A stretch of DNA of 64,000 nt from CAVRQM01 sp963756975 (GTDB lineage: Bacteria; Pseudomonadota; Alphaproteobacteria; Acetobacterales; Acetobacteraceae), in NCBI GenBank assembly GCA_963756975.1, contig CAVWPS010000002.1, forward strand, positions 620,001 to 684,000, given 5' to 3'. This document shows, piece by piece, positions 41,037 through 58,383 of this stretch. The notes under the pieces were generated by a model. The model saw only the letters and a list, made by a program, of their open reading frames with translations. It was not told the origin of the DNA and did not search any database. The translations under genes were made by a program, and so were the position numbers. The first letter of the stretch is position 1. The number at the start of each line of letters is the position of its first letter.

Positions 41037-41396
41037 TCACGCGAGCCCGGTCGACAGGTCGATCGACTGACCTGCCGCGAGCGTCACATACGCCTTCTTC
41101 ACATCGCTCCGAACGCCGGGACGGCCCTTGAAGCGCTTCGTCTTGCCCTTGGCGACGAGCGTGTTGACCGACGTGACCTTCACGCCGAACAGCCCCTCGA
41201 CCGCCGCCTTGATCTCAGGCTTGGTCGCCTCGATCGCGACGCGGAACACGACCTGGTTGCGCTCGCCCAGCATCGTGGCCTTCTCGGTCACGATCGGGTT
41301 GCGGATCAGGTTGTACATCGTCTCGCGGCTCAGCTTGACGTTCGGCTTCGGCCCGTTGTCCGGGCGGCCGTCCTTCAACGTTTTGGTCTCGCTCAT
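41037..41396 (-). CDS. rplW: 50S ribosomal protein L23
   Basis: 119 residues; about 20 extra N-terminal residues precede the conserved MYNLIRNPIVTEKATML. GVKVTSVNTLVAKGKTKRFKG is the core. It docks trigger factor and SRP at the tunnel exit. Overlaps rplD by four bases. Confidence 0.96.
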   Translation of the reverse strand: MSETKTLKDGRPDNGPKPNVKLSRETMYNLIRNPIVTEKATMLGERNQVVFRVAIEATKPEIKAAVEGLFGVKVTSVNTLVAKGKTKRFKGRPGVRSDVKKAYVTLAAGQSIDLSTGLA

Positions 41397-42034
41397 GCGC
41401 TCTCTCCGGCGGCGGCGGTCGCGAACCCGAGGCGCTCGCGCAGCCCTTCGATCCCGGCCGTGGTGATCGCCAGCACGTCGTGGCGCAGGATGTCGTAGAC
41501 GTTCGCACCCATCGTCGGCAGCACGTCGATGCCGATCAGGTTCGCACTCGCCCGGGCGAACCCGACATCGACCGCACGGTCGATCACCAGCGCCGAACGC
41601 CAGCCGAGTGCCGTGATGATCTTCGCCATGTCGCGCGTCTTGCCGCCGCTGACCGCGTCGAGCACGACCAGCTTGCCCTCGGCGTGCTTCTGCGACAGCG
41701 CCGAGATCAGGCCGAGGCGGCGAACCTTCTTCGGCAGATCATATTCGTGGCTGCGAACCACCGGGCCATGGACGCGGCCGCCGGTGCGGAACTGCGGCGC
41801 CCGCAGCGAGCCCTGGCGAGCGTTGCCGGTGCCCTTCTGCTTGTACGGCTTCTTGGTCGTGCCGGAGACCTCGCCCATGCCCTTGGTCTTGTGCGTCCCG
41901 GCGCGGCGCTTGGCCTGCTGCCAGTGCACGACGCGCGCCATGATGTCGATCCGGGGCGAGGTCGCGAAAATCTCGTCGGGCAGGTCGGTCGTGCCGGCCG
42001 TGCCGCCGTCGAGTGTGCGGATGTCGTATTGCAT
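41393..42034 (-). CDS. rplD: 50S ribosomal protein L4
   Basis: 213 residues from ATG 42034. It contains KPYKQKGTGNARQGSLRAPQ, the extended loop reaching the tunnel, and GGRVHGP. In enterobacteria L4 also represses the S10 operon. Confidence 0.97.
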   Translation of the reverse strand: MQYDIRTLDGGTAGTTDLPDEIFATSPRIDIMARVVHWQQAKRRAGTHKTKGMGEVSGTTKKPYKQKGTGNARQGSLRAPQFRTGGRVHGPVVRSHEYDLPKKVRRLGLISALSQKHAEGKLVVLDAVSGGKTRDMAKIITALGWRSALVIDRAVDVGFARASANLIGIDVLPTMGANVYDILRHDVLAITTAGIEGLRERLGFATAAAGESA

Positions 42035-42044
42035 CGTCTTGTCC

Positions 42045-42869
42045 TTACGCCTGCGCGTCGTCGGCCGGCGTGTCGGCAACCGGCGTCTCGATGACCGGCG
42101 TATCGACAGCCGCTGTCTCGACAACCGGCGTCTCGTCGGTGTGCGTCTCGTGGGCGTGCGTCTCGTGGGCGTGCGTCTCGTCGTGGGCCGGAGTCTTGGC
42201 CAGCAGCGCCGCCGGATAGGCGACGTCCGCCGGACGGGCCTTCTTGATCGCGTCGCGCACCAGCACCCAGCCGTTCTTGCCGCCCGGAACGCCGCCGTGG
42301 ATCATCAGCAGACCACGCTCGGCATCGACGGCCGCGACTTCCAGGTTCAGGGTCGTGACCCGATCCTGGCCCATGTGGCCGGCCATCTTCTTGTTCTTGA
42401 ACGTCTTGCCGGGATCCTGACGGTTGCCCGTGGAGCCGTGCGAACGGTGGCTGACCGACACGCCGTGGCTCGCTTCGAGGCCGCGGAAATTCCAGCGCTT
42501 CATCGCACCGGCGAAACCCTTGCCCTTGCTGGTGCCGCAGACGTCGACCTTCTGGCCGACGATGAAGTGCGCGGCAGACAGCGTATCGCCGGGCTGCAGA
42601 TGCGCGTCGGGGGCGACGCGGAATTCCACGACATGCGCCTTCGGCTCGACCTTCGCGGCGGCGAAATGCCCGCGGTTCGGCTGGCTCACGTTCTTGACCT
42701 TCGCCGCACCCCAGCCGAGCTGGACCGCGTCGTAGCCATCGCGCTCTTCGGTCTTGTTCGTCACCACCTGAAGGCGGTCGACGTGCAGGACGGTCACGGG
42801 CACATGCGTCCCGTCGTCGCGGAATATCCGCGTCATCCCAAGCTTCTTCGTCAGTAATCCGGTACGCAT
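42045..42869 (-). CDS. rplC: 50S ribosomal protein L3 with repetitive C-terminal tail
   Basis: 274 residues against about 205-220 typical. The core (about 1-215) is normal: MRTGLLTKKLGMTRIF, the GTSKGKGFAGAMKRWNFRG loop, and GSTGNRQDPGKTFKNKKMAG near the peptidyl-transferase centre. Residues about 225-274 are a low-complexity tail: ETHAH-type five-residue repeats, then TPV(V/I)E-like repeats ending in an acidic stretch. The DNA has a 15-base tandem repeat at about 42141-42180. The tail is probably disordered; a metal-binding role for the histidines would be speculation. Confidence 0.96.
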   Translation of the reverse strand: MRTGLLTKKLGMTRIFRDDGTHVPVTVLHVDRLQVVTNKTEERDGYDAVQLGWGAAKVKNVSQPNRGHFAAAKVEPKAHVVEFRVAPDAHLQPGDTLSAAHFIVGQKVDVCGTSKGKGFAGAMKRWNFRGLEASHGVSVSHRSHGSTGNRQDPGKTFKNKKMAGHMGQDRVTTLNLEVAAVDAERGLLMIHGGVPGGKNGWVLVRDAIKKARPADVAYPAALLAKTPAHDETHAHETHAHETHTDETPVVETAAVDTPVIETPVADTPADDAQA

Positions 42870-42938
42870 CGTGTCTTCGTCTTTCCCAGAGGGACGGGGG
42901 CGAACCCCGGTCCTTAGGCCAATGTTAAACGCGGGTGC

Positions 42939-43247
42939 TTAAAGCTTGATCTCGACATCCACGCCGGACGCCAAGTCGAGCTTCATCAGCGCGTCCACGG
43001 TCTGCGGGGTCGGCTCGACGATATCGAGCAGGCGGCGATGGGTCCGGATCTCGAACTGCTCACGGCTCTTCTTGTCGACGTGCGGCGAGCGGTTGACCGT
43101 GAAGCGCTCGATATGCGTCGGCAACGGGATCGGGCCCCGCACGCGCGCACCGGTCCGCTTGGCGGTGTTGACGATCTCCTTGGTGCTGTTGTCCAGCACG
43201 CGGTGATCGTACGCTTTCAGGCGAATGCGGATATTCTGGTTATCCAT
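42939..43247 (-). CDS. rpsJ: 30S ribosomal protein S10
   Basis: 102 residues. IRIRLKAYDHRVLDNSTKEI and RGPIPLPTHIERFTVNRSPH are diagnostic. It also pairs with NusB in antitermination. First gene of the S10 cluster, 90 bases after tuf with a hairpin in between. Confidence 0.98.
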   Translation of the reverse strand: MDNQNIRIRLKAYDHRVLDNSTKEIVNTAKRTGARVRGPIPLPTHIERFTVNRSPHVDKKSREQFEIRTHRRLLDIVEPTPQTVDALMKLDLASGVDVEIKL

Positions 43248-43297
43248 GGTCCACTTCCACGCCGGACGAGCCGAGCGGTTACTTCAAAGAACGGTCA

Positions 43298-43320
43298 CAC
43301 CCGGGACACGGCCCCGGGTG
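43298..43320 (-). terminator. Hairpin between tuf and rpsJ
   Basis: CACCCGGG-N7-CCCGGGTG on the minus strand, 18 bases after the tuf stop, followed by TTCTTT. It may be a terminator or attenuator separating the str and S10 units. Confidence 0.5.
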
Positions 43321-43337
43321 CTTCGTGCGATTAGTTT

Positions 43338-44525
<1,188 letters not shown>

Positions 44526-44606
44526 CGTCGTTCTCCGTGCCCGCTCAGCGTTGGGTCAGGTTGTCGCAGTCGTTTTAAGCGCGTCGTCTTTAGGCGAAGA
44601 AAGAAC

Positions 44607-45083
44607 TCACCACCGGTAGTGGCTGAACGCCTTGTTGGCTTCGGCCATGCGGTGCGTGTCTTCCCGCTTCTTCACCGCCGAACCACGGTTGTTCACCGCA
44701 TCCAGCAGCTCGTTCGAAAGCCGGTCTTCCATCGTGTGCTCGCCACGCTTGCGCGCACTGTCGATGATCCAGCGGATCGCCAGTGCCTGACGCCGCTCGG
44801 TCCGCACTTCGACCGGAACCTGGTAGGTCGCGCCGCCGACCCGGCGGCTGCGAACTTCCACGGCCGGCTTCACGTTCTCAAGCGCCTCGTGGAACATCCG
44901 GACCGGATCGGCCTGGTTGCCGCCGCGCTTCTTCATCACGTCGAGCGCACCGTAGACGATGCCCTCGGCCGCGGATTTCTTGCCGTCGTACATCAGCGCG
45001 TTCATGAAACGGGTGACGACGGTGTCGCCGAACTTCGCGTCCGGCAGGATGTCGCGCTTGGCGGCGCGGTGGCGTCGGCTCAT
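44607..45083 (-). CDS. rpsG: 30S ribosomal protein S7
   Basis: 158 residues. MSRRHRAAKRDILPDAKFGD at the N terminus and GGATYQVPVEVRTERRQALA in the core. It nucleates the 30S head. Starts 12 bases after the rpsL stop. Confidence 0.98.
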   Translation of the reverse strand: MSRRHRAAKRDILPDAKFGDTVVTRFMNALMYDGKKSAAEGIVYGALDVMKKRGGNQADPVRMFHEALENVKPAVEVRSRRVGGATYQVPVEVRTERRQALAIRWIIDSARKRGEHTMEDRLSNELLDAVNNRGSAVKKREDTHRMAEANKAFSHYRW

Positions 45084-45095
45084 TCTTCGCTCCCC

Positions 45096-45467
45096 CTACT
45101 TCGGCCGCTTCGCGCCATACAGCGAACGGCGCTTGCGACGCTTCGGCAGGCCCTGCGTGTCGAGCACGCCGCGCAGGATGTGATACCGCACGCCCGGCAA
45201 GTCCTTCACGCGCCCGCCGCGGATCAGCACGACGCTGTGCTCCTGCAGGTTGTGACCCTCGCCGGGGATGTAGCTCACGACTTCGAACCCGTTGGTCAGC
45301 CGAACCTTGGCGACCTTGCGGAGTGCGGAGTTCGGCTTCTTCGGCGTCGTCGTGTAGACGCGCGTGCACACGCCGCGCTTCTGCGGGCACCCCTGAAGCG
45401 CGGGCACCTTATTCCGCTTCGGCGCGGGCTCGCGCCCGTTGGCGATCAGCTGGTTGATGGTCGGCAT
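45096..45467 (-). CDS. rpsL: 30S ribosomal protein S12
   Basis: 123 residues from ATG 45467 (MPTINQLIANGREP). The streptomycin-region segments TPKKPNSALRKVAKVRL and GGRVKDLPGVRYH carry the wild-type lysines, so no resistance mutation is seen. First gene of the str operon, with a promoter candidate at 45640-45668 and a leader of about 165 bases. Confidence 0.98.
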   Translation of the reverse strand: MPTINQLIANGREPAPKRNKVPALQGCPQKRGVCTRVYTTTPKKPNSALRKVAKVRLTNGFEVVSYIPGEGHNLQEHSVVLIRGGRVKDLPGVRYHILRGVLDTQGLPKRRKRRSLYGAKRPK

Positions 45468-45639
45468 ACGCCTGTCGTCCCTCGTCCGTTTCGTCCAACG
45501 CCACGACGCCGCGTGCACGGATGCACACGGGCCTTGGCGACGCATCCGGCCTTGGCGAACCGAAATCCGGTTCGCGGCGCCGCACGCTGAATGCCTGCAA
45601 CAAATCCCGGTGGCGATACTCTGCCGTCCGGAGCGCGGG

Positions 45640-45668
45640 TAACTACGGGCCGCGCGCCCTCAAGTCAA
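45640..45668 (-). promoter_or_regulatory. Promoter candidate for the str operon
   Basis: On the minus strand TTGACT, a 17-base spacer and TAGTTA form a good sigma-70 match between rpoC and rpsL. A second overlapping TTGACT lies just upstream. The predicted start is near 45633. Confidence 0.55.
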
Positions 45669-45683
45669 GTCAAAGCGTCATGC

Positions 45684-45721
45684 GGGAACGGGAGGGAGCC
45701 AACCGGCCCCCGCCCGTTCCC
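45684..45721 (-). terminator. Hairpin at the end of rpoC
   Basis: GGGAACGGG (45684-45692) and CCCGTTCCC (45713-45721) form a 9-base stem with extra GC pairing inside. It starts four bases after the rpoC stop. No U-run follows. Confidence 0.55.
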
Positions 45722-45725
45722 ATGA

Positions 45726-49907
<4,182 letters not shown>

Positions 49908-49995
49908 GTTCGATCACCCTCAATGCCGGCGATCCGGCCGGGACTCTCGCCCCGGCCGTTCGCGGCCAAATGCACTAGAGGCACGCCAGCACGCG

Positions 49996-54171
<4,176 letters not shown>

Positions 54172-54244
54172 GCGTGTCCTGATGCCCCACTATCCCGTTC
54201 ATGCCGCCGCGAGCGCCTGATCTGGGCACACGCAACGCAGTCGC

Positions 54245-54273
54245 GGGCGGAAACCGACCCTCGGTTTCCGCCC
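54245..54273 (-). terminator. rplL-rpoB attenuator hairpin (promoter-distal)
   Basis: A 13-base perfect stem GGGCGGAAACCGA/TCGGTTTCCGCCC with a 3-base loop. In many bacteria an attenuator or RNase III site here sets the ratio of L7/L12 to RNA polymerase. The role is inferred from position. Confidence 0.6.
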
Positions 54274-54294
54274 GTTCTCAGCTTAGTCCCAGGC

Positions 54295-54319
54295 GCGGCG
54301 CTCCGTTGCGGAGCGCCGC
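54295..54319 (-). terminator. Hairpin just after rplL
   Basis: An 11-base stem GCGGCGCTCCG/CGGAGCGCCGC with a 3-base loop, starting 5 bases after the rplL stop. It is the first of two stacked hairpins before rpoB. Confidence 0.55.
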
Positions 54320-54324
54320 CGGTC

Positions 54325-54711
54325 TCACTTGATCTCGACCCCGGCGCCCTGCTCCTCGAGCACCTTCTTGATCTTGGCGGCCTCGTCCTTGGTCGCGCCT
54401 TCCTTGACGGTCTTCGGCGCGCCCTCGACGAGGTCCTTGGCTTCCTTCAGCCCGAGACCCGTAATCGTCCGGATCTCCTTGATGACGTTGATCTTCTTGT
54501 CACCAGCCTTGGACAGGATGACGGTGAATTCCGTCTGTTCCTCGACGGCAGCCGCAGGGGCCGCCGCACCGCCGCCGCCGGCCGGAGCCGCCGCGGCCGC
54601 CGGTGCCGCGGCCGAGACGCCCCACTTCTCTTCGAGCATTTTGGACAGTTCGGAAGCCTCGAGCACCGTAAGGGTCGAGAGTTCTTCCACCAGTCGTGAC
54701 AAATCAGCCAT
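54325..54711 (-). CDS. rplL: 50S ribosomal protein L7/L12
   Basis: 128 residues from ATG 54711; an in-frame TTG two codons earlier is unlikely. N-terminal dimerisation domain (LSRLVEELSTLTVLEASEL), an Ala/Gly-rich hinge at about 35-58, and the factor-binding C-terminal domain (KINVIKEIRTITGLGLKEAK, LVEGAPKTVKEG). It recruits GTPase factors to the ribosome. Confidence 0.98.
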   Translation of the reverse strand: MADLSRLVEELSTLTVLEASELSKMLEEKWGVSAAAPAAAAAPAGGGGAAAPAAAVEEQTEFTVILSKAGDKKINVIKEIRTITGLGLKEAKDLVEGAPKTVKEGATKDEAAKIKKVLEEQGAGVEIK

Positions 54712-54788
54712 TTGCAAGTCCTTTATCTAGTTCCAGGTCGGTTCCGTGCAAGCCCGCATCGCAGGCTCACATTCAGTTCAGCGTTCGA

Positions 54789-55337
54789 TCAGGCCGCCTC
54801 GGCCTCGACGTCACCCGCATCGTTCGCCCCGTCTTTCGCGGCGAACGCCGCCAGCACCCGTGCGATCTGCCCGCCCGGCGCCTGCAAGATGCCGGCGATC
54901 CGGGTGGCCGGGGTTTGCAGCATCCCCAGCAATCCGGCGCGCAGCGTCTCGAGCGACGGCAGCTCGGACAGCGCCTTGACCCCGGATGCGTCGAGCATCC
55001 GGTTGCCGAGGGCGCCGCCGAGCACGACGAACTTCTCGTTGGTTCTGGCGAACTCGACGGCGGTCTTCGCCACGGCCACCGGGTCGCGCGACCACGCAAG
55101 CGCGGTCGGACCCTTCAGCATTGGCGCGATGCCGTCGAAGCGGGTCCCGTCGAGCGCGAGCAGGGCCAGCCGGTTCTTCGCGACCTTGTAGGTCGAGCCG
55201 CCCGCGCGCATCCGGCGACGCAGTTCCGTGACTTCGGCGACCGTCATTCCCGTGTTGCGGGTGACGACGACGAAGGACGTCTCTGCGAACACCGCGGCGA
55301 GCGACGCGACGAAGTCGCGCTTCTCCATGCGGTCCAA
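54789..55337 (-). CDS. rplJ: 50S ribosomal protein L10
   Basis: 182 residues starting at TTG 55337 (MDRMEKRDFV), preferred because L10 commonly starts MDR-x-EK and GGAG lies 7 bases upstream; an ATG at 55328 is the alternative. The sequence VVTRNTGMTVAEVTELRRRM and the C-terminal helix match L10. It anchors L7/L12 and usually represses its own operon by binding its leader. Confidence 0.95.
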   Translation of the reverse strand: MDRMEKRDFVASLAAVFAETSFVVVTRNTGMTVAEVTELRRRMRAGGSTYKVAKNRLALLALDGTRFDGIAPMLKGPTALAWSRDPVAVAKTAVEFARTNEKFVVLGGALGNRMLDASGVKALSELPSLETLRAGLLGMLQTPATRIAGILQAPGGQIARVLAAFAAKDGANDAGDVEAEAA

Positions 55338-55597
55338 ATCTCGTCTCCATCATATGGCGCGCATGCGTATGGACCGCATGCGAGCCGGGTTGCCCATGGG
55401 GGCCACCCCGGAACCTGATCGCCCAGGCGCCGGGAGAAATCCCCGGTCCGCCTGTCCTTGCCGGCCACCCCGTTGCCGGTGTGACCGTAGCCGGAACCGC
55501 CGGGACAATCGTTGTCCGGCACCCCCGTCTGTCGCGCGCGGGACCGAAATCCCCTTAATCCGGCCGGAGCCGGAACGTGCGGTCTTGGACAGGTCTC

Positions 55598-55615
55598 GGG
55601 GGCGTCGCCGCCCCC
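55598..55615 (-). terminator. Hairpin in the rplA-rplJ gap
   Basis: GGGGGCG-N4-CGCCCCC, the second of two hairpins after rplA. Attenuation is possible. Confidence 0.4.
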
Positions 55616-55622
55616 TATCCGT

Positions 55623-55638
55623 GCCGCCCGAAGGCGGC
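55623..55638 (-). terminator. TTCG-loop hairpin after rplA
   Basis: GCCGCC-TTCG-GGCGGC on the minus strand, 13 bases after the rplA stop: a stable UUCG tetraloop stem. Confidence 0.45.
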
Positions 55639-55651
55639 GCGACATTCTTGT

Positions 55652-56341
55652 TTAGGCGAGCGTGGCCACGTCGACGCGAACGCCCGGGCCCATCGTGCTG
55701 CTGATCGCGGCCTTCTGGAGATACTGGCCCTTGGCCCCGGCCGGCTTGGCCTTGACGATCGCATCGGCCAGCGCCTTCGCGTTCTCCAGCAGCATCTCGG
55801 CCGAGAAGCTCGCCTTGCCGATGCCGGCATGCACGATCCCGGCCTTCTCGGCGCGGAACTCGACCTGGCCGCCCTTGGCGGCGGTGATGGCACCCTTGAC
55901 GTCCATCGTGACCGTGCCGAGGCGCGGGTTGGGCATCAGGCCGCGCGGGCCCAGGATTTTGCCGAGCCGGCCGACCAGCGCCATCATGTCCGGCGTCGCG
56001 ATGCAACGGTCGAACGCGATCTCGCCCGCCTGAACCTTCTCGGCCAGATCCTCGGCCCCGACCACGTCGGCACCCGCCGCGGTGGCCTCATCGGCCTTGG
56101 CGCCGCGTGCGAACACGCCGACCCGGACCGTCTTGCCGGTGCCGTTCGGCAGGTTGACCAGCCCACGGACCATCTGGTCGGCGTGGCGCGGATCGATGCC
56201 GAGGTTCATCGACATCTCGATCGTCTCGTCGAACTTCGCCTTCGCGTTGTCCTTCGCGAAGCCGATCGCCTCCGGCAGACCGTAGATCTTGTCCCGGTCG
56301 AAACCCTCGTAGCCGGCGGTCAGGCGCTTGCCTTGTGCCAT
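55652..56341 (-). CDS. rplA: 50S ribosomal protein L1
   Basis: 229 residues. AQGKRLTAGYEGFDRDKIY at the N terminus, then LGPRGLMPNPRLGTVT and GKASFSAEMLLENAKAL. It forms the mobile L1 stalk and, in enterobacteria, represses rplK-rplA. Starts two bases after rplK. Confidence 0.98.
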   Translation of the reverse strand: MAQGKRLTAGYEGFDRDKIYGLPEAIGFAKDNAKAKFDETIEMSMNLGIDPRHADQMVRGLVNLPNGTGKTVRVGVFARGAKADEATAAGADVVGAEDLAEKVQAGEIAFDRCIATPDMMALVGRLGKILGPRGLMPNPRLGTVTMDVKGAITAAKGGQVEFRAEKAGIVHAGIGKASFSAEMLLENAKALADAIVKAKPAGAKGQYLQKAAISSTMGPGVRVDVATLA

Positions 56342-56343
56342 GA

Positions 56344-56778
56344 TCAGCCCTCCACCACGGACAGGCCCATCGAACGGGCGGACCCGGCGAGCATGCGCAT
56401 CGCGGCCTCCTCGTCGTTCGCGTTCATGTCCTTCATTTTCGTCTGCGCGATTTCGCGAAGCTGGCTCTGCGTCACCCGGCCGATCGACCCGCCCTTGCCC
56501 GGCGTGGTCGTGCCCTTGGTGATGCCGGCCGCCTTCTTCAGGAAGTAGGTGTTCGGCGGGGTCTTGGTGATGAACGTGAACGTGCGGTCGCCGAAGGCGG
56601 TGATGACGACCGGGATCGGCATCCCGGGCTCCATCTGCGCGGTCACCGCGTTGAACTCCTTGACGAAGCTCATGATGTTGAGGCCACGCTGGCCGAGCGC
56701 CGGCCCGACCGGCGGGCTCGGGTTCGCTTTGCCCGCGGGAATTTGCAACTTGATGTAGCCGACGATCTTCTTCGCCAT
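56344..56778 (-). CDS. rplK: 50S ribosomal protein L11
   Basis: 144 residues from ATG 56778 (MAKKIVGYIKLQIPAGKANP). It contains PVGPALGQRGLNIMSFVKEF and the rRNA-binding C-terminal domain with GTTTPGKGG. Target of thiostrepton in other bacteria. The secE-nusG pair that normally precedes it is absent; a membrane SH3 protein gene ends 146 bases upstream. Confidence 0.98.
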   Translation of the reverse strand: MAKKIVGYIKLQIPAGKANPSPPVGPALGQRGLNIMSFVKEFNAVTAQMEPGMPIPVVITAFGDRTFTFITKTPPNTYFLKKAAGITKGTTTPGKGGSIGRVTQSQLREIAQTKMKDMNANDEEAAMRMLAGSARSMGLSVVEG

Positions 56779-56924
56779 AGCAACCACCCCTGCCCGGATA
56801 CGATCGGGCCGTCGGGGACCGCGGTACAGACGGGCCTGCGCCACATGGCGCACAAACCCTCCCGCGTTCCGGAACAAGGGGGCGCAGCTAGGCGCTTGCG
56901 AGCGACTTGTCCAGCGTTAAAACG

Positions 56925-57644
56925 CTAGGGGAGTTCCACATCGTTGGTGGACACGTAGCCGACACGCCCGCCCGTCTCCACCTCCGCCCACTGATTGAGG
57001 TTGCGCCACACCAGCTGGCGGAGGTCGACCTTTTCGCCGACCGCCAGCCGCGCGACGAGGGTCGAGCCGCGATCGGGCTCGCTATGGATTTCGGCGCCCG
57101 GCACCCGCCCGATCGCGACGGCCGGGGTGCCCGGCACCCGGGCGGCGGTCTCGGCCGGACGACCGACGCTCCAGCCCGGAACGAGCTGCCACCCCAGCGA
57201 CCCGACGACGATGAGGGCCACGATCGCCCCGGCCAGCCAGCGCTGGGCACGGAGCGAGGCGCGGGCTTCGGCGACCTGCCGGCGCAACGTCGACCCGACC
57301 TCGCGCAACTGCTCGGCCTCCTCCTGGGCGCGCCGAACCTCGACATCGAGCTGGTGCAGGCTATGCCGCAGCCCGGCCGCCTCGCGCTCCAGCCGTTCGG
57401 CCCGCAGCGCCTGATCGGCCGCCGGCCGCCGGACCTCCGGGTCGCGCGCGCCCGCGCCTTCCTGGATCGCGCCGGACAGGACGATCGCCTTCAGCTGGCC
57501 GCCGGTCAGACCCATCCGGCGCGCGAGGTGCGCGGCCGCGACGCCGGCGTTGCCCGCCTCGCCGTCGTCGGAGACGATCATGGCCAGCCGGCTCGCCAGG
57601 CGCTCCATATCGTCGGGGTGGGCGTTGGACACGGTGCCTCGCAA
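56925..57644 (-). CDS. Membrane-anchored SH3-domain protein
   Basis: 239 residues; an alternative start is the ATG 12 codons in. It has an N-terminal soluble part, a charged helix rich in Glu/Arg at about 75-132 that looks coiled-coil, one transmembrane helix at about 136-154, and a C-terminal bacterial SH3-like domain at about 172-237 (AEIHSEPDRGSTLVARLAVG, then VGYVSTNDVELP). The SH3 domain would face the periplasm, where such domains often bind peptidoglycan. It stands upstream of rplK on the same strand, in the place where secE-nusG is usual. Function unknown. Confidence 0.78.
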   Translation of the reverse strand: MRGTVSNAHPDDMERLASRLAMIVSDDGEAGNAGVAAAHLARRMGLTGGQLKAIVLSGAIQEGAGARDPEVRRPAADQALRAERLEREAAGLRHSLHQLDVEVRRAQEEAEQLREVGSTLRRQVAEARASLRAQRWLAGAIVALIVVGSLGWQLVPGWSVGRPAETAARVPGTPAVAIGRVPGAEIHSEPDRGSTLVARLAVGEKVDLRQLVWRNLNQWAEVETGGRVGYVSTNDVELP

Positions 57645-57773
57645 CTGGGATGCCCGGTCATACAGGAGTCATCACCAAACGGCGACGGACCGATCATGCG
57701 GCGAACCGTCCCGCGCAGGGCGTGTTGTCGGGCGGCCATCCACTTCGGGCGGCGCTAACTCTGGAGCAATCCC

Positions 57774-58319
57774 ATGACCTTACCGATGCCGACACGCCGG
57801 ACCGCGCTGACCGCCGCGGCCGGCCTCTCGCTGATGGCCCTCCCCGTCGCCCGCTCGCTCGCTCAGACCCCGGCCGCCACGCCCGGCGGCAAGCTGACCG
57901 AGGCGCAGTGGCGCAAGATGACGCTGATGGCCGGCACGTACGCCAAAATGACCAGCATGGTCGCGCAATCGAAGGCGACCGACGCCAGGGTCAAGGAGTT
58001 CGCCGGCTTCGAGGCGACCGAGCAGACCACGGTGGCCCAGACGCTGACCGACAAGATGGACCCGCCGCCCGCGCCGCTCGACGCCGCGCACCAGCAGAAG
58101 CTGGCGGCGCTGCAGGCGATGCCCGCCGGCAAGGCGTTCGACGCGGCCTACGTCACGGGCCAGATCGAGGGCCACCACGAACTGGAGCAGATCCAGGAAG
58201 GCTACCTGAACGCCCAGCCATCCGAAGGCAACGCCCGGCACATCGCCATGCTGGCGCGCTGGTCGATCCGTCAGCATCTGACGATGCTGGGCGACATCCA
58301 GACCATGATGGCCGCCTGA
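57774..58319 (+). CDS. DUF4142-family secreted helical protein
   Basis: 181 residues from ATG 57774. The N terminus has a twin-arginine signal (TRRTALTAAAGLSLMALPVA) and a likely cut after RSLAQ. The mature part is a helical bundle with FAGFEATEQTTVAQ, FDAAYVTGQIEGHHELEQIQ and AMLARWSIRQHL, the His/Glu-spaced pattern of ferritin-like DUF4142 proteins. It is periplasmic; its biochemical role is not established. It is divergent from the SH3 gene across a 129-base spacer. Confidence 0.82.
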   Translation: MTLPMPTRRTALTAAAGLSLMALPVARSLAQTPAATPGGKLTEAQWRKMTLMAGTYAKMTSMVAQSKATDARVKEFAGFEATEQTTVAQTLTDKMDPPPAPLDAAHQQKLAALQAMPAGKAFDAAYVTGQIEGHHELEQIQEGYLNAQPSEGNARHIAMLARWSIRQHLTMLGDIQTMMAA

Positions 58320-58383
58320 TCGACACCTCGGTCTTTCGAAAGACGGGGATGGCGCATCGGCCGGAGCAGGCTAGGCTCCGCCG

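Larger units (their letters stand above)
55338..55651 (-). promoter_or_regulatory. rplA-rplJ intergenic region, probable L10 leader
   Basis: A 314-base gap with no gene. Two hairpins follow rplA (55623-55638, loop TTCG; 55598-55615), then about 250 bases of GC-rich sequence with more inverted repeats ahead of rplJ. By position it should hold the L10-L7/L12 autoregulatory leader; I cannot draw the L10 kink-turn with confidence. Confidence 0.4.

Noticed and set aside
42141..42185. 15-base tandem repeat as a CRISPR-like array
   Set aside because: Lies in frame inside rplC with no spacers; it encodes the L3 tail.
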